Part shown: positions 41,736-50,440 of the stretch, one piece after another
Numbering within the stretch: position 1 is the first letter of the stretch
How the letters are laid out: the number at the start of each line of letters is the position of its first letter
Source: a delta proteobacterium ML8_F1
GTDB taxonomy: Bacteria; Bacillota; Clostridia; Peptostreptococcales; Acidaminobacteraceae
Assembly: GCA_002029975.1 (NCBI GenBank)
Contig: LQBE01000015.1
Coordinates: 176 to 58,246 of the forward strand
Reading direction: 5' to 3'
Length of the DNA: 58,071 nucleotides
Position numbers and translations under genes: made by a program
Notes under the pieces: model-generated
Database searches by the model: none
Told to the model about the DNA's origin: nothing
What the model saw: only the letters and a program-made list of their open reading frames with translations

Positions 41736-41834
41736 CTGGCATCTCTCCTTTATTTTTGGTTCTTTGTATTACGGTTTCACTTCAAGTATACCATAGACTT
41801 CCCGGCGGTTTTTCAAGTTGCCGAAGGAAAAATA

Positions 41835-41843
41835 TGTTATAAT
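41835..41843 (+). promoter_or_regulatory. Extended -10 promoter of acoR
   Basis: TGTTATAAT is a perfect extended -10 about 55 bases upstream of the acoR ATG. No good -35 is present, which extended -10 promoters can tolerate. Confidence 0.5.
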
Positions 41844-41897
41844 TTTTCCATATACTAGTGAATCAACAGAATTTTCTATAATTTGGGGGGTGAACCT

Positions 41898-43829
41898 ATG
41901 AGCAGGGATCTCAACAGACTCAGGGAGAACTGGGAATCCTACATCCTTCGGGGAGAGTTCCAGTCTGATACCCGAGGGGTGGTCAAGGACGCCTGGGACC
42001 GCTGTCTGGCCCATGGAGTGGATTACAATGACGGGTATGGAAAATTTATCTCCAAGGAGGAACTGGGAATCAAACTCAAGAAGAACAAGAATCTCATCGC
42101 CATCGCCAGACCGATTCTTGAGAATGTCTATGAAACCATCAAACAAACCAGTTTCAGCCTGGTCCTCACCGATGCCGAGGGTGTTTTGATTTATGTCATT
42201 GAAAGTGAGAATATTCACTTTGAACACAATACCCTGAATTTTGTCATCGGCGCCAGATGGGATGAAAACACTGTTGGGGCCAATGCCATCGGCACCGCCC
42301 TTGCCACCCGGGAAGCCATTCATATGGTGGGCAGCGAACACTTCTGCCTTTCCCATCACCCCTGGACCTGCAGTGCCGCCCTCATCCACGATATCTCCGG
42401 CCAGATTATCGGCTGCCTTGATATCTCCGGCAGTGTCGTGGAGGAGCATATCCACACCCTTGGAATTGTCACCACCGCTGCAAAAATCATTGAAAACCAG
42501 CTGGTTCTCATGGCATCCTACGAGATGATGCACACTGCTTTCAACGCTGTCGCCGATGGCCTTTTTGTCATAGACCGCAACTATGCCATTACCCGGGTAA
42601 ATGAAAAAACCGCCGAGCTCTTCGGTGTTTCCGAGGAAAAGCTGCTCCATTACAATATGAAGGAAATTCTGAAGGACCTCGAAATCACCCAGAAGGTGTT
42701 TATTGCCGGCGAAACCCTCCGCATCAATGATTATGCCATGAACCTGGACCACAAAAAGCTTGAATGCCTGATCAATGTCTCTCCCATTCAACTGGGCAAC
42801 CGCATCACCGGAGCCGTTGTTCTCATCAAGGAAGCCCAGCAGGTCAGAAGGGTCGTCTCGCAGATTGTCGGATTCAGTGCCGGCTATACCTTTGAAGACA
42901 TCATCACCTCGGACCCCAGAATGCTGGAGTCCATAGAATTTTCAAAAAAAATCGCCAAAACCAACTACACGGTGCTGCTTCAAGGGGAAAGCGGCACAGG
43001 CAAGGAGCTTTTCGCCCATGCAATCCACAATCACTCGTCCAGAAGTCACGGCCCCTTCATTGCCATCAACTGTGCCGCCCTGCCCAAGGACCTGGTGGAA
43101 AGCGAGCTTTTCGGCTATGAAAAGGGCGCCTTCACCGGTGCGGCAACCGACGGCAAACCCGGCAAATTTGAGCTGGCCAGCGGCGGCACCATATTTCTTG
43201 ATGAGATTGGCGAACTGCCTTTTGAGATCCAATCCAAGCTGTTGCGGATTTTTGACAACCAGAAGGTCATCCGAATCGGCGGCCAGTACGAAAGGTCCCT
43301 CGATACCCGAATCATCTGCGCTACCAATCGAAATCTCAGGGATGAAATCGAATACAAAACCTTCCGGGAGGATCTGTTCTTCAGAATCAATGTCATCAAT
43401 GTCACCCTGCCCCCCCTGAGAAACCGCCAGGGAGACATCCTGCTCCTCGCAGAAGAATTCCTCCGAGTCTTGAACAGGGAAAGCGACTCTTTGGACAAGG
43501 TCTTCACCCCGAAATTCCTTCAGATGCTTCAGCAACATCCCTGGAAGGGAAATGTAAGAGAACTGAAATCCTACATCCAGAGGGAATTCCACATCGCCGA
43601 CGACAAATACATCCACGGGCATTTGGAAATTGACTTTAGGCAACCCCGGGAATTTCCGGATAAGGACCTTGATCTTGTGGATTTCGAGAAGGAATTGATT
43701 CTCAAGGCCCTTGAAGCCACCCGGGGGAATGTGGTGGAGGCCGCCAGGAAACTTCACATCGGCAAATCCACTGTCTATCGAAAAATCAAATCCTACAATA
43801 TTGATGTACAGCATTTCAAGACGCTTTAA
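41898..43829 (+). CDS. acoR: Sigma-54-dependent acetoin operon activator
   Basis: This 643-residue enhancer-binding protein has a GAF-type sensor region (about 60-215), a PAS-like part (about 220-300), an AAA+ domain (about 325-560) and a Fis-type helix-turn-helix (about 600-640; EAARKLHIGKSTVYRKI). The AAA+ region has Walker A GESGTGKELFAH and the sigma-54-contacting GAFTGA loop. The start is ATG 41898 just after GGGGGGTGA; an upstream in-frame TTG at 41883 lacks a site. It precedes the aco operon, whose -24/-12 promoter is 140 bases beyond its stop, and would activate it in response to acetoin. Confidence 0.93.
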   Translation: MSRDLNRLRENWESYILRGEFQSDTRGVVKDAWDRCLAHGVDYNDGYGKFISKEELGIKLKKNKNLIAIARPILENVYETIKQTSFSLVLTDAEGVLIYVIESENIHFEHNTLNFVIGARWDENTVGANAIGTALATREAIHMVGSEHFCLSHHPWTCSAALIHDISGQIIGCLDISGSVVEEHIHTLGIVTTAAKIIENQLVLMASYEMMHTAFNAVADGLFVIDRNYAITRVNEKTAELFGVSEEKLLHYNMKEILKDLEITQKVFIAGETLRINDYAMNLDHKKLECLINVSPIQLGNRITGAVVLIKEAQQVRRVVSQIVGFSAGYTFEDIITSDPRMLESIEFSKKIAKTNYTVLLQGESGTGKELFAHAIHNHSSRSHGPFIAINCAALPKDLVESELFGYEKGAFTGAATDGKPGKFELASGGTIFLDEIGELPFEIQSKLLRIFDNQKVIRIGGQYERSLDTRIICATNRNLRDEIEYKTFREDLFFRINVINVTLPPLRNRQGDILLLAEEFLRVLNRESDSLDKVFTPKFLQMLQQHPWKGNVRELKSYIQREFHIADDKYIHGHLEIDFRQPREFPDKDLDLVDFEKELILKALEATRGNVVEAARKLHIGKSTVYRKIKSYNIDVQHFKTL

Positions 43830-43831
43830 GC

Positions 43832-43860
43832 CCGGGCGCCCTCATGGGCGCTTTCCTTTT
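43832..43860 (+). terminator. Candidate terminator after acoR
   Basis: GCGCC pairs with GGCGC around a short loop (43836-43851), followed by TTTCCTTTT. The stem is short and the evidence modest. Confidence 0.4.
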
Positions 43861-43885
43861 CCTCCTGATTTCCCACTTTGGGATT

Positions 43886-43921
43886 CCCATAACGGGAAAT
43901 TCCCGGTTATGGGAAATTCCC
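43886..43921 (+). promoter_or_regulatory. Candidate AcoR enhancer sites
   Basis: An inverted pair CCCATAAC (43886-43893) and GTTATGGG (43906-43913) is overlaid by two exact copies of GGGAAATTCCC (43894-43904 and 43911-43921), each itself palindromic. They lie about 50 bases upstream of the -24 element, in a gap that holds no gene. Confidence 0.5.
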
Positions 43922-43969
43922 GTTTTCCTTTGAAACCAGACCCCGGCTCAAAGATGTCCTCCAGTACAG

Positions 43970-43986
43970 TTGGCACGCCTCTTGCA
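43970..43986 (+). promoter_or_regulatory. Sigma-54 promoter of the aco operon
   Basis: TTGGCACGCCTCTTGCA matches the -24/-12 consensus, with GG (43972-43973) and GC (43984-43985) ten bases apart. It is followed by an AT-rich leader and the acoA start at 44149. It pairs logically with the upstream activator gene acoR. Confidence 0.85.
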
Positions 43987-44148
43987 TTAAAAAGGAATGC
44001 AAACAACTTGATCATCCTCAAGGGGACCATTTATAAGGGGGGACAACCATTCAAACTGATCAAGGGAGGGATTCTGATGCTTGAGATTTCCCGATGTCGG
44101 CCGATACTGAGAAACCCTGATGAAACTATGGAATAAGGAGGAATAATT

Positions 44149-45135
44149 TTGAAGCTGAGCAATGAGAAGATTCTAAGCATGTACGATACCATGCTTAAAA
44201 TCAGAAAATTCGAGGAAAAGGCCATGGGTCTTTTCGCAGAGGGTGAAATTCCAGGCTTTGTTCATCTCTATCTGGGAGAAGAGGCCGTCGCCACAGGTGC
44301 CTGTGCGACACTCGAAGCAGATGATTTTATCACCAGTACCCACCGGGGCCATGGTCACATTATCGCCAAGGGGGGAGATATGAATTTCATGATGGCGGAA
44401 CTCTACGGCAAGGAAACAGGCTACTGTAAAGGCAAGGGAGGCTCCATGCACATCGCCGACCGCTCCAAGGGGATTCTCGGAGCCAACGGCATCGTCGGTG
44501 CCGGCCACAATATCGCCGCCGGAGCCGGCTTGAGCGTCAAGCATCGGGGAACTGACCAGGTGGTGCTGTGCTTCTTCGGCGACGGCTCCACCAATCAGAG
44601 CACCTTCCATGAAGCCCTCAACCTGTCCAGCATCTGGAAGCTTCCCGTGGTTTTCATCTGTGAGAACAACGGTTACGGCATATCCATGAGCCAGGAGCGC
44701 CATCAGGCCATCAAGGACATCGCCGACCGGGCGGTGGCCTACAATATTCCCGGAGTCACCGTGGACGGCAATGATGTCTTCGCCGTCTATGAAGCCGTCA
44801 ACGAGGCCACTAAACGGGCGCGTAAAAATCAAGGCCCCACCCTCGTCGAATGTAAAACCTACCGTCACCGCGGTCATTTTGAAGGCGACCCCACCATGTA
44901 CCGCACCGATGAAGAGCTTCAGGAATGGCTTGAAAAAGATCCTGTCAAAAGAATGGAAAAATTCATGCTGGAAAATGGAATCCTGGGCCAGGAAGATCTG
45001 GACAGTAAAACTGCTGCAATTGACGAAGTCATTGCCACTGCAGTGAAATTTGCCCAGGACAGCCCAAAACCATCTTTGGAATCAGCGGTTGAAAACGTTT
45101 ATTCCGATATCGTAGAGGAGGTAAAAGTAAGATGA
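44149..45135 (+). CDS. acoA: Acetoin dehydrogenase E1 alpha subunit
   Basis: AcoA and AcoB form the thiamine-diphosphate E1 that cleaves acetoin into acetaldehyde and enzyme-bound hydroxyethyl, ultimately acetyl-CoA. The 328-residue protein has the ThDP motif GDGSTNQSTFHEALNLSSIW-type segment, the HRGHGH start region and the E1-alpha phosphorylation-loop-like YRHRGHFEGDP. It starts with TTG 44149, eight bases after AAGGAGG. It is first in the operon and overlaps acoB. Confidence 0.95.
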   Translation: MKLSNEKILSMYDTMLKIRKFEEKAMGLFAEGEIPGFVHLYLGEEAVATGACATLEADDFITSTHRGHGHIIAKGGDMNFMMAELYGKETGYCKGKGGSMHIADRSKGILGANGIVGAGHNIAAGAGLSVKHRGTDQVVLCFFGDGSTNQSTFHEALNLSSIWKLPVVFICENNGYGISMSQERHQAIKDIADRAVAYNIPGVTVDGNDVFAVYEAVNEATKRARKNQGPTLVECKTYRHRGHFEGDPTMYRTDEELQEWLEKDPVKRMEKFMLENGILGQEDLDSKTAAIDEVIATAVKFAQDSPKPSLESAVENVYSDIVEEVKVR

Positions 45136-46103
45136 GGACAATGACCTATGGTGAAGGCATCCGAGAAGGAATGCGGATAAGAATGATGGAGGACCCCAAT
45201 GTCATCATTTTCGGTGAAGACGTCGGCCAGTTCGGCGGATGCTTCGGTGTGACCGCCGGCATGTACGAAGAGTTTTCAGGAGAAAGGGTCCGGGACACTC
45301 CCATTTCCGAAGGCGTCATCATCGGTGCGGCAGTGGGTTCCGCCGCTACAGGACTCAAGCCCATCGCAGAGCTCATGTTCATGGACTTTTCAACAGTGGG
45401 TATGGACCAACTGGTGAATCAGGCGGCGAAAATGCGCTATATGTTCGGCGGCAAAATCGCCCTGCCCATGGTGGTGAGACTCCCCAGCGGCGGCGGTGTC
45501 CGAGCGGCGGCCCAGCACAGCCAGTCTCTGGAAAGCTGGTTCACCCATGTGCCGGGCCTCAAGGTGGTCTATCCCTCCAACGCTGCCGATGCGGCAGGGA
45601 TGATGCTGACTGCCATCGACGATGACAACCCCGTCATTTTTGTAGAACACAAGGCCATCTACGCCATCAAGGGGGAAGTGCCCGATGTCATTGAACCGAT
45701 CCCCTTTGGCAAAGCCTCAGTGAAAAAAGAAGGCACGGATGTGACAATTCTGACCTACGGCAAGCAGGTCTACGATGCCCTGAGCGCCGCCGAAACCCTG
45801 GCCAAGGATGGCATTGACGCCGAGGTCGTGGATTTGAGAAGTCTCTATCCCCTGGACAAGGAAGCCATCTCCGCCTCCCTGAAAAAAACCGGCAAGATTG
45901 TGTTGGTGTCCGAGGAAGTCAAACGCGGTGGATACATCGGGGAAATCGCGGCCATGATTGCCGAGGAATTCTTCTTCGATCTTGACGCCCCCATCCAGAG
46001 AGTCGGCGCCCTCAACACACCCATTCCCTTCTCAGGTGAACTCGAGGACTACGTACTGCCCAACGACATCGATATTGTCAACACTGTTAAAAAATTATTC
46101 TAA
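45132..46103 (+). CDS. acoB: Acetoin dehydrogenase E1 beta subunit
   Basis: The 323-residue transketolase-like subunit has IFGEDVGQFGG, FMDFSTVGMDQLVNQAAKMR and the C-terminal transketolase domain (DVTILTYGKQVYDALSAAE). It overlaps acoA by four bases (ATGA), with GAGGAGG upstream. It forms the E1 heterotetramer with AcoA. acoX follows after 59 bases. Confidence 0.95.
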   Translation: MRTMTYGEGIREGMRIRMMEDPNVIIFGEDVGQFGGCFGVTAGMYEEFSGERVRDTPISEGVIIGAAVGSAATGLKPIAELMFMDFSTVGMDQLVNQAAKMRYMFGGKIALPMVVRLPSGGGVRAAAQHSQSLESWFTHVPGLKVVYPSNAADAAGMMLTAIDDDNPVIFVEHKAIYAIKGEVPDVIEPIPFGKASVKKEGTDVTILTYGKQVYDALSAAETLAKDGIDAEVVDLRSLYPLDKEAISASLKKTGKIVLVSEEVKRGGYIGEIAAMIAEEFFFDLDAPIQRVGALNTPIPFSGELEDYVLPNDIDIVNTVKKLF

Positions 46104-46162
46104 ATTCAACAGGGTGTGCGGTTCCCCCCGGGAATCGCGCACCCCTTAGATAGGAGTACATC

Positions 46163-47158
46163 ATGACAACAATTGGAATCATTGCCAATCCCGCCTCAGG
46201 TAAGGACATCCGCCGGCTGGTCTCCCACGCTACAGTGATTGACAACAACGAAAAAGTCAATATCATTGAACGGGTCATCCTGGGCGCGCAGACCTTCGGA
46301 GTAAAAAAAATCTATGTGATGCCCGACTCTTTTATGATGGGATTCAAGGTAATGGAAAAACTCGAACTTTCCGGCGAACTCAATGTCGAAATTGAAATCC
46401 TCGACATGAAAATAAAAGCTTCCCCTAAGGATACCCAGGTAGCCGCCACCATGCTGGAGGAAATGCAGGTGGGCTGCATCGTAGTCCTGGGCGGAGACGG
46501 CACCCACAGACTGGTGGCCAAGGCCATCAACAAAGTGCCCCTGATCGGCATCTCCACCGGCACCAACAACGCCTATCCCAAAATGCTCGAAGGGACTGTC
46601 GCCGGCATGGCTGCCGCTGCGGCGGCCACTAACGCCATCGATTATGAAACCTTCTGCGAACGGGACAAGATTATTGAAGTTTCTAAAAACGGTGAGTTGG
46701 TGGATATTGCCCTCATGGATGTGGTCATCTCCGATGAAATCTATATTGGCGCAAAAGCCATCTGGAATCTTGAAACCATCAAGCACGTCATTGTCTCGAA
46801 CTGCCACCCCGCGTCCATCGGATTTTCCGCAATTCTCGGGGCAAATATAAAAATTGAAGAAACCGACGACTTCGGAGCCGCCTTGAAAATCAACTCCGGA
46901 ACCAACCATTTCCTGGCCCCCATCGCTGCAGGGAGCATTGTCAGGGTCACCTCTGAAGAGGTGCAGCGGATCAATCTGGGTGAATCCTTCACCCTTGAAC
47001 CGGATTACAAGGGGATGATCGCCCTCGACGGAGAACGGGAGGTCAGCTTTGTCAAGGGTGATCTTCTGTCTTTTAAAATTCTCCGCAACGGACCGCGCCA
47101 CGTGGTTGTCAATCGAATTCTGGAATCTGCATTGGAAAACGGTTTTTTTCAACGATAA
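46163..47158 (+). CDS. acoX: AcoX, ATP-NAD kinase-like protein of the acetoin operon
   Basis: This 331-residue protein is of the NAD-kinase-like fold: GIIANPASGKDIRRL, then LGGDGTHRLVAKAI and STGTNNAYP. AcoX occurs in many acetoin operons, but its biochemical role is not established, and acetoin cleavage has been obtained without it in some systems. ATG 46163 follows ATAGGAG. It lies between acoB and acoC, the order also known from Clostridium magnum. Whether it phosphorylates a nucleotide or another metabolite cannot be told here. Confidence 0.88.
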   Translation: MTTIGIIANPASGKDIRRLVSHATVIDNNEKVNIIERVILGAQTFGVKKIYVMPDSFMMGFKVMEKLELSGELNVEIEILDMKIKASPKDTQVAATMLEEMQVGCIVVLGGDGTHRLVAKAINKVPLIGISTGTNNAYPKMLEGTVAGMAAAAAATNAIDYETFCERDKIIEVSKNGELVDIALMDVVISDEIYIGAKAIWNLETIKHVIVSNCHPASIGFSAILGANIKIEETDDFGAALKINSGTNHFLAPIAAGSIVRVTSEEVQRINLGESFTLEPDYKGMIALDGEREVSFVKGDLLSFKILRNGPRHVVVNRILESALENGFFQR

Positions 47159-47177
47159 GAAATCTTGGAGGGATGTT

Positions 47178-48482
47178 ATGGCACAATTGATTGTAATGCC
47201 GAAACTGGGCTTGACCATGAAGGAAGGAAAATTGGTAAAATGGAATAAACAAGTCGGAGATACCATCAATCTGGGGGAAAAAATTTTCGTCGCCGAGACC
47301 GATAAACTCACCAATGATGTGGAAGCCACCCAGGCCGGAACCCTTTTGAAGATTCTTCAGGAAGAGGGCTCCACCGTCAAGGTACTGGAACCCCTGGGCA
47401 TTGTCGGCAGGGAGGGAGAGGATATTTCCCAGCTTCTCGCCGGACTGGACTCCGATTCCGGGAAAGAGGTCAAAGTGAAGGAAACTGCCGCGCCTCAGGC
47501 TGCAAAGCCTCAAATTCCCGGAAAACCAGAGGGAAAAATCAAGGCCTCTCCCAAAGCTAAAAAACTGGCTGAAGCAAGGGGTGTCGATTTAAGTCTTGTC
47601 CAGGGCACAGGCCCCGCTGGCTCGATTACTGAAAAGGATGTTGAAGGCTACGAACCGCCTTCACAAAAAGTGAAAATGAGTCCCACCGCCGCCAATGTCG
47701 CCAAAACCCTCGGGGTTGATCCAGGAACCATGGAAGCCTCGGGGCGGCTGATGAAGGAGGATGTGGTGGCTCACTGGAACCGCCAGAGCCTGGAGGAACT
47801 CATCCAGCCTCTTGAAACCCGTACTCCCATGAGTTCCATGCGGAGGGTGATTGCCGAACGAATGAGGGAATCCCTGGAGACCTCCGCTGTCGTCCACTAC
47901 AATCTCAGCGTGGACACCACGGAAATGACCCGGCTTCGGGAGAAGTTGAAACCCGTCTACAAGGTCACCTATACCGACCTGATTGTGAAAATCGTTTCCG
48001 CCGCTCTCATGGCCAATCCCCTGCTCAACGCCTCCGTGGAAGGGGAAGAAATCATTACCCGGAATTACGTGAACATGGGAGTCGCTGTCGCCCTGGAGGA
48101 GGGTCTCATCGTTCCCAATATCAAATTCTCCCAGGCCAAAGGCCTGAAAACCATTTCACAGGAAATCCAGGAGCTTTCAGGCAAGGCCAGAGCCGGCACC
48201 CTCACCCTGGATGAAATGACCGGGGGCACCTTCACCGTCACCAATCTCGGAATGTTCAACATGGAATCCTTCACCCCCATCATCAACCAGCCGGAGGTGG
48301 CCATTCTGGGAATCAACTCCATCATGGAGGTTCCCGCCAAAGTTGACGGGGAACTGGTTTTCAAACCCATGATGACCCTCAGTCTTTCTGCCGACCACCG
48401 GGTGGTGGACGGGTCCGAGGGCGCGAAATTTCTCAACCTGGTGAAATCCTATATGGAAAATCCCAGTATTTTAATGCTCTAG
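47178..48482 (+). CDS. acoC: Acetoin dehydrogenase E2 (dihydrolipoyl acetyltransferase)
   Basis: This 434-residue E2 has a lipoyl domain (about 1-80) with the lipoyl-lysine in AETDKLTNDV. Two small peripheral-subunit-binding-like segments follow (about 118-150, KASPKAKKLAEARGVDLS, and a second, SPTAANVAKTLGVDP). The C-terminal catalytic domain (about 215-434) has DHRVVDG. Transfer of the acetyl group to CoA happens there. ATG 47178 follows GGAGGG. Two E3-binding-type segments in tandem are uncommon in E2 proteins. Confidence 0.93.
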   Translation: MAQLIVMPKLGLTMKEGKLVKWNKQVGDTINLGEKIFVAETDKLTNDVEATQAGTLLKILQEEGSTVKVLEPLGIVGREGEDISQLLAGLDSDSGKEVKVKETAAPQAAKPQIPGKPEGKIKASPKAKKLAEARGVDLSLVQGTGPAGSITEKDVEGYEPPSQKVKMSPTAANVAKTLGVDPGTMEASGRLMKEDVVAHWNRQSLEELIQPLETRTPMSSMRRVIAERMRESLETSAVVHYNLSVDTTEMTRLREKLKPVYKVTYTDLIVKIVSAALMANPLLNASVEGEEIITRNYVNMGVAVALEEGLIVPNIKFSQAKGLKTISQEIQELSGKARAGTLTLDEMTGGTFTVTNLGMFNMESFTPIINQPEVAILGINSIMEVPAKVDGELVFKPMMTLSLSADHRVVDGSEGAKFLNLVKSYMENPSILML

Positions 48483-48523
48483 GCCGGCCCGGCCAAATTA
48501 TAAACGATAAGGATGTTGCTGAC

Positions 48524-48937
48524 GTGTTTACCGTAATTGTCAAGGGGCTCATTGTCAAAGATAAAAAAGCCCTGACCCTGAAAAGACATGAAAACCAGGC
48601 CTACGGGGCGGGCTTCTGGGAACTGGTGGGAGGAAAAATCCAAGAGGGGGAATCCCTGGAGGAGGGACTCATCAGAGAGATCTGTGAAGAAACCGGCCTC
48701 AGGACCACCCTGACAAGACTCCTCTATGCCACCACCAATTACTCCAGCACCCTGGGCAGCGTAATCATTCTGGTGTATCTGTGCCAGCCGGAATCCATGG
48801 CTGTCAGCCTGTCCCATGAACACATGGATTATCGCTGGGCCACCTTGTCCCAACTCAGGGAGCTTATCGCCCCCGGTATTCAAGAGGACCTTGACCGTTA
48901 CGGTGCCCTGGACATTGATGAACTGAAAATACCCTAG
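48524..48937 (+). CDS. NUDIX hydrolase, inserted in the acetoin operon
   Basis: This 137-residue protein has a complete NUDIX box, GGKIQEGESLEEGLIREICEETGL with the E-x-x-E-E catalytic set (the glycine-to-glutamate pattern is intact). The substrate is not shown; NUDIX enzymes clear nucleoside diphosphate derivatives. The start is GTG 48524 with AAGGATG upstream. It lies between acoC and acoL with short gaps on both sides, so it is co-transcribed with the acetoin genes. That position is not standard for aco operons. Confidence 0.85.
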   Translation: MFTVIVKGLIVKDKKALTLKRHENQAYGAGFWELVGGKIQEGESLEEGLIREICEETGLRTTLTRLLYATTNYSSTLGSVIILVYLCQPESMAVSLSHEHMDYRWATLSQLRELIAPGIQEDLDRYGALDIDELKIP

Positions 48938-48974
48938 GATGAAGGACAAACCCTTCTCCATGAGGAGGAATGTT

Positions 48975-50360
48975 ATGAAAATACTTGTTTTGGGTGGCGG
49001 TCCCGGAGGTTACGTGGCAGCCATCCGAGGTGCACAGCTCGGAGCCGAGGTCACCCTGGTGGAAAGGCAATCCCTTGGAGGAACCTGTCTCAACGTGGGT
49101 TGCATTCCCACCAAGGTTCTCCTGAATACCACGGATCTTGTGACCACCCTGATTCGGCAGGGGGACTCACTCGGCCTGACCGGAGGTCCCTTCGGAGTAG
49201 ACTGGACCAGGCTTCAACAAAGAAAACAGGAGGTGGTCGCCACCCTTGTGGGCGGTGTCGCCTCTCTTCTTGAAAACAATCAAATCACTGTAATCCAAGG
49301 CACCGGTGAGCTCACCAGTAAAACCACAGCACGCATCACCACAGAGGACGGGGATACCCGGCAGATCACCTTTGACCGGGCAATCCTTGCAACTGGCTCA
49401 GTCCCTTCAGTTTTTCCCATTCCGGGCATAGACAACCCTTCGGTACTTATCAGTGATGAAATCCTGGCCCTGGAAACACTGCCCAAAAGCCTGGTCGTCG
49501 TTGGAGGAGGAGTCATCGGCGTTGAATTCGCCAATCTCTTCTCCCGGCTTGGCGTTGAGGTGACTGTCATTGAAATGCTTCCGGGGATTGTGGACCAGAT
49601 GGAGGAGGAAGTGGTCGCCTACCTGGAAAGCTCCCTGAGAGAGGACGGGGTTCAAATCCATACCCGCTCAAAAGTTGAAGGTTTCGCTCCCTCCCCCGAG
49701 GGTCTCGCCGTCACGGTAAAAACCCCTGATGCCACCATCACCCTTGAAACCGAAAAAGTACTCCTGGCCATGGGCCGCAGGCCCCTGGTTACGGGAATCG
49801 GTCTTGAAAACCTGGGGATAAAAACCCAGGGCGGCATTTCAGTCAATGGGGTCATGCAAACCTCTGTGCCGGAAATTTATGCCGTAGGGGACTGCACCGG
49901 TGGTGCCATGCTCGCCCATGTAGCATCAGCCCAGGGAATCATGGCGGCAGAGCATATCATGGGTCAAGCCTCAAAAATGGCTCTCAATACCACTCCCTAC
50001 TGCGTTTACACCCATCCTGAAATCGCTTCAGTGGGGCTGACGGAAAAACAAGTCAAGGCCGCGGGTTATGATTATGTCGTGGGTCGATTCCCACTCATGG
50101 GCAACGGCAAAGCGCTGATTCTCGGTGAAACCGAAGGACTCATCAAGTGGATTGCCCACAAACAGACCGGGGAAATACTGGGTCTGCATATCGCCGGTCC
50201 AAAGGCGACGGAGCTCATTGTAGAAGGCGCCCTGGCTCTGAGACTGGAGGCCACCGCCGAGGAACTCATCACCACCATACACGCCCATCCCACTCTGGGA
50301 GAGAGCCTGATGGAAGGGGCCCATGGGATTTTCCATCATCCCATCCACCTGCCCAAATAA
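48975..50360 (+). CDS. acoL: Dihydrolipoyl dehydrogenase of the acetoin system (E3)
   Basis: This 461-residue flavoprotein reoxidises lipoyl groups with NAD. It has the FAD loop LVLGGGPGGYVAAIRG, the redox disulfide in GGTCLNVGCIPTKVL, the NAD loop VVVGGGVIGVEFANL and the C-terminal His-Glu pair in HAHPTLGESL. I start it at ATG 48975 behind AGGAGG; the in-frame ATG at 48939 has no site. It closes the aco operon and is followed by a terminator. Confidence 0.95.
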   Translation: MKILVLGGGPGGYVAAIRGAQLGAEVTLVERQSLGGTCLNVGCIPTKVLLNTTDLVTTLIRQGDSLGLTGGPFGVDWTRLQQRKQEVVATLVGGVASLLENNQITVIQGTGELTSKTTARITTEDGDTRQITFDRAILATGSVPSVFPIPGIDNPSVLISDEILALETLPKSLVVVGGGVIGVEFANLFSRLGVEVTVIEMLPGIVDQMEEEVVAYLESSLREDGVQIHTRSKVEGFAPSPEGLAVTVKTPDATITLETEKVLLAMGRRPLVTGIGLENLGIKTQGGISVNGVMQTSVPEIYAVGDCTGGAMLAHVASAQGIMAAEHIMGQASKMALNTTPYCVYTHPEIASVGLTEKQVKAAGYDYVVGRFPLMGNGKALILGETEGLIKWIAHKQTGEILGLHIAGPKATELIVEGALALRLEATAEELITTIHAHPTLGESLMEGAHGIFHHPIHLPK

Positions 50361-50400
50361 AAAAGGACTGATTATTCCTATGGGATGATCAGTCCTTTTT
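50360..50400. terminator. Bidirectional terminator between acoL and the tup regulator
   Basis: AAAAAGGACTGAT pairs with ATCAGTCCTTTTT over 13 bases. Flanking A and T runs allow use by both converging operons. Confidence 0.92.
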
Positions 50401-50440
50401 CATGAATCCGGCTCTTTTGACAATGTCAAAGTGACCCTGG

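Noticed and set aside
43861-44148. A CRISPR-like array from the repeated GGGAAATTCCC units
   Set aside because: Only two short palindromic copies exist, in a promoter region; they are better read as protein-binding sites.
46196-47329. A 377-codon minus-strand frame over acoX
   Set aside because: It is a shadow of a clear family protein on the plus strand and lacks any recognisable motif.
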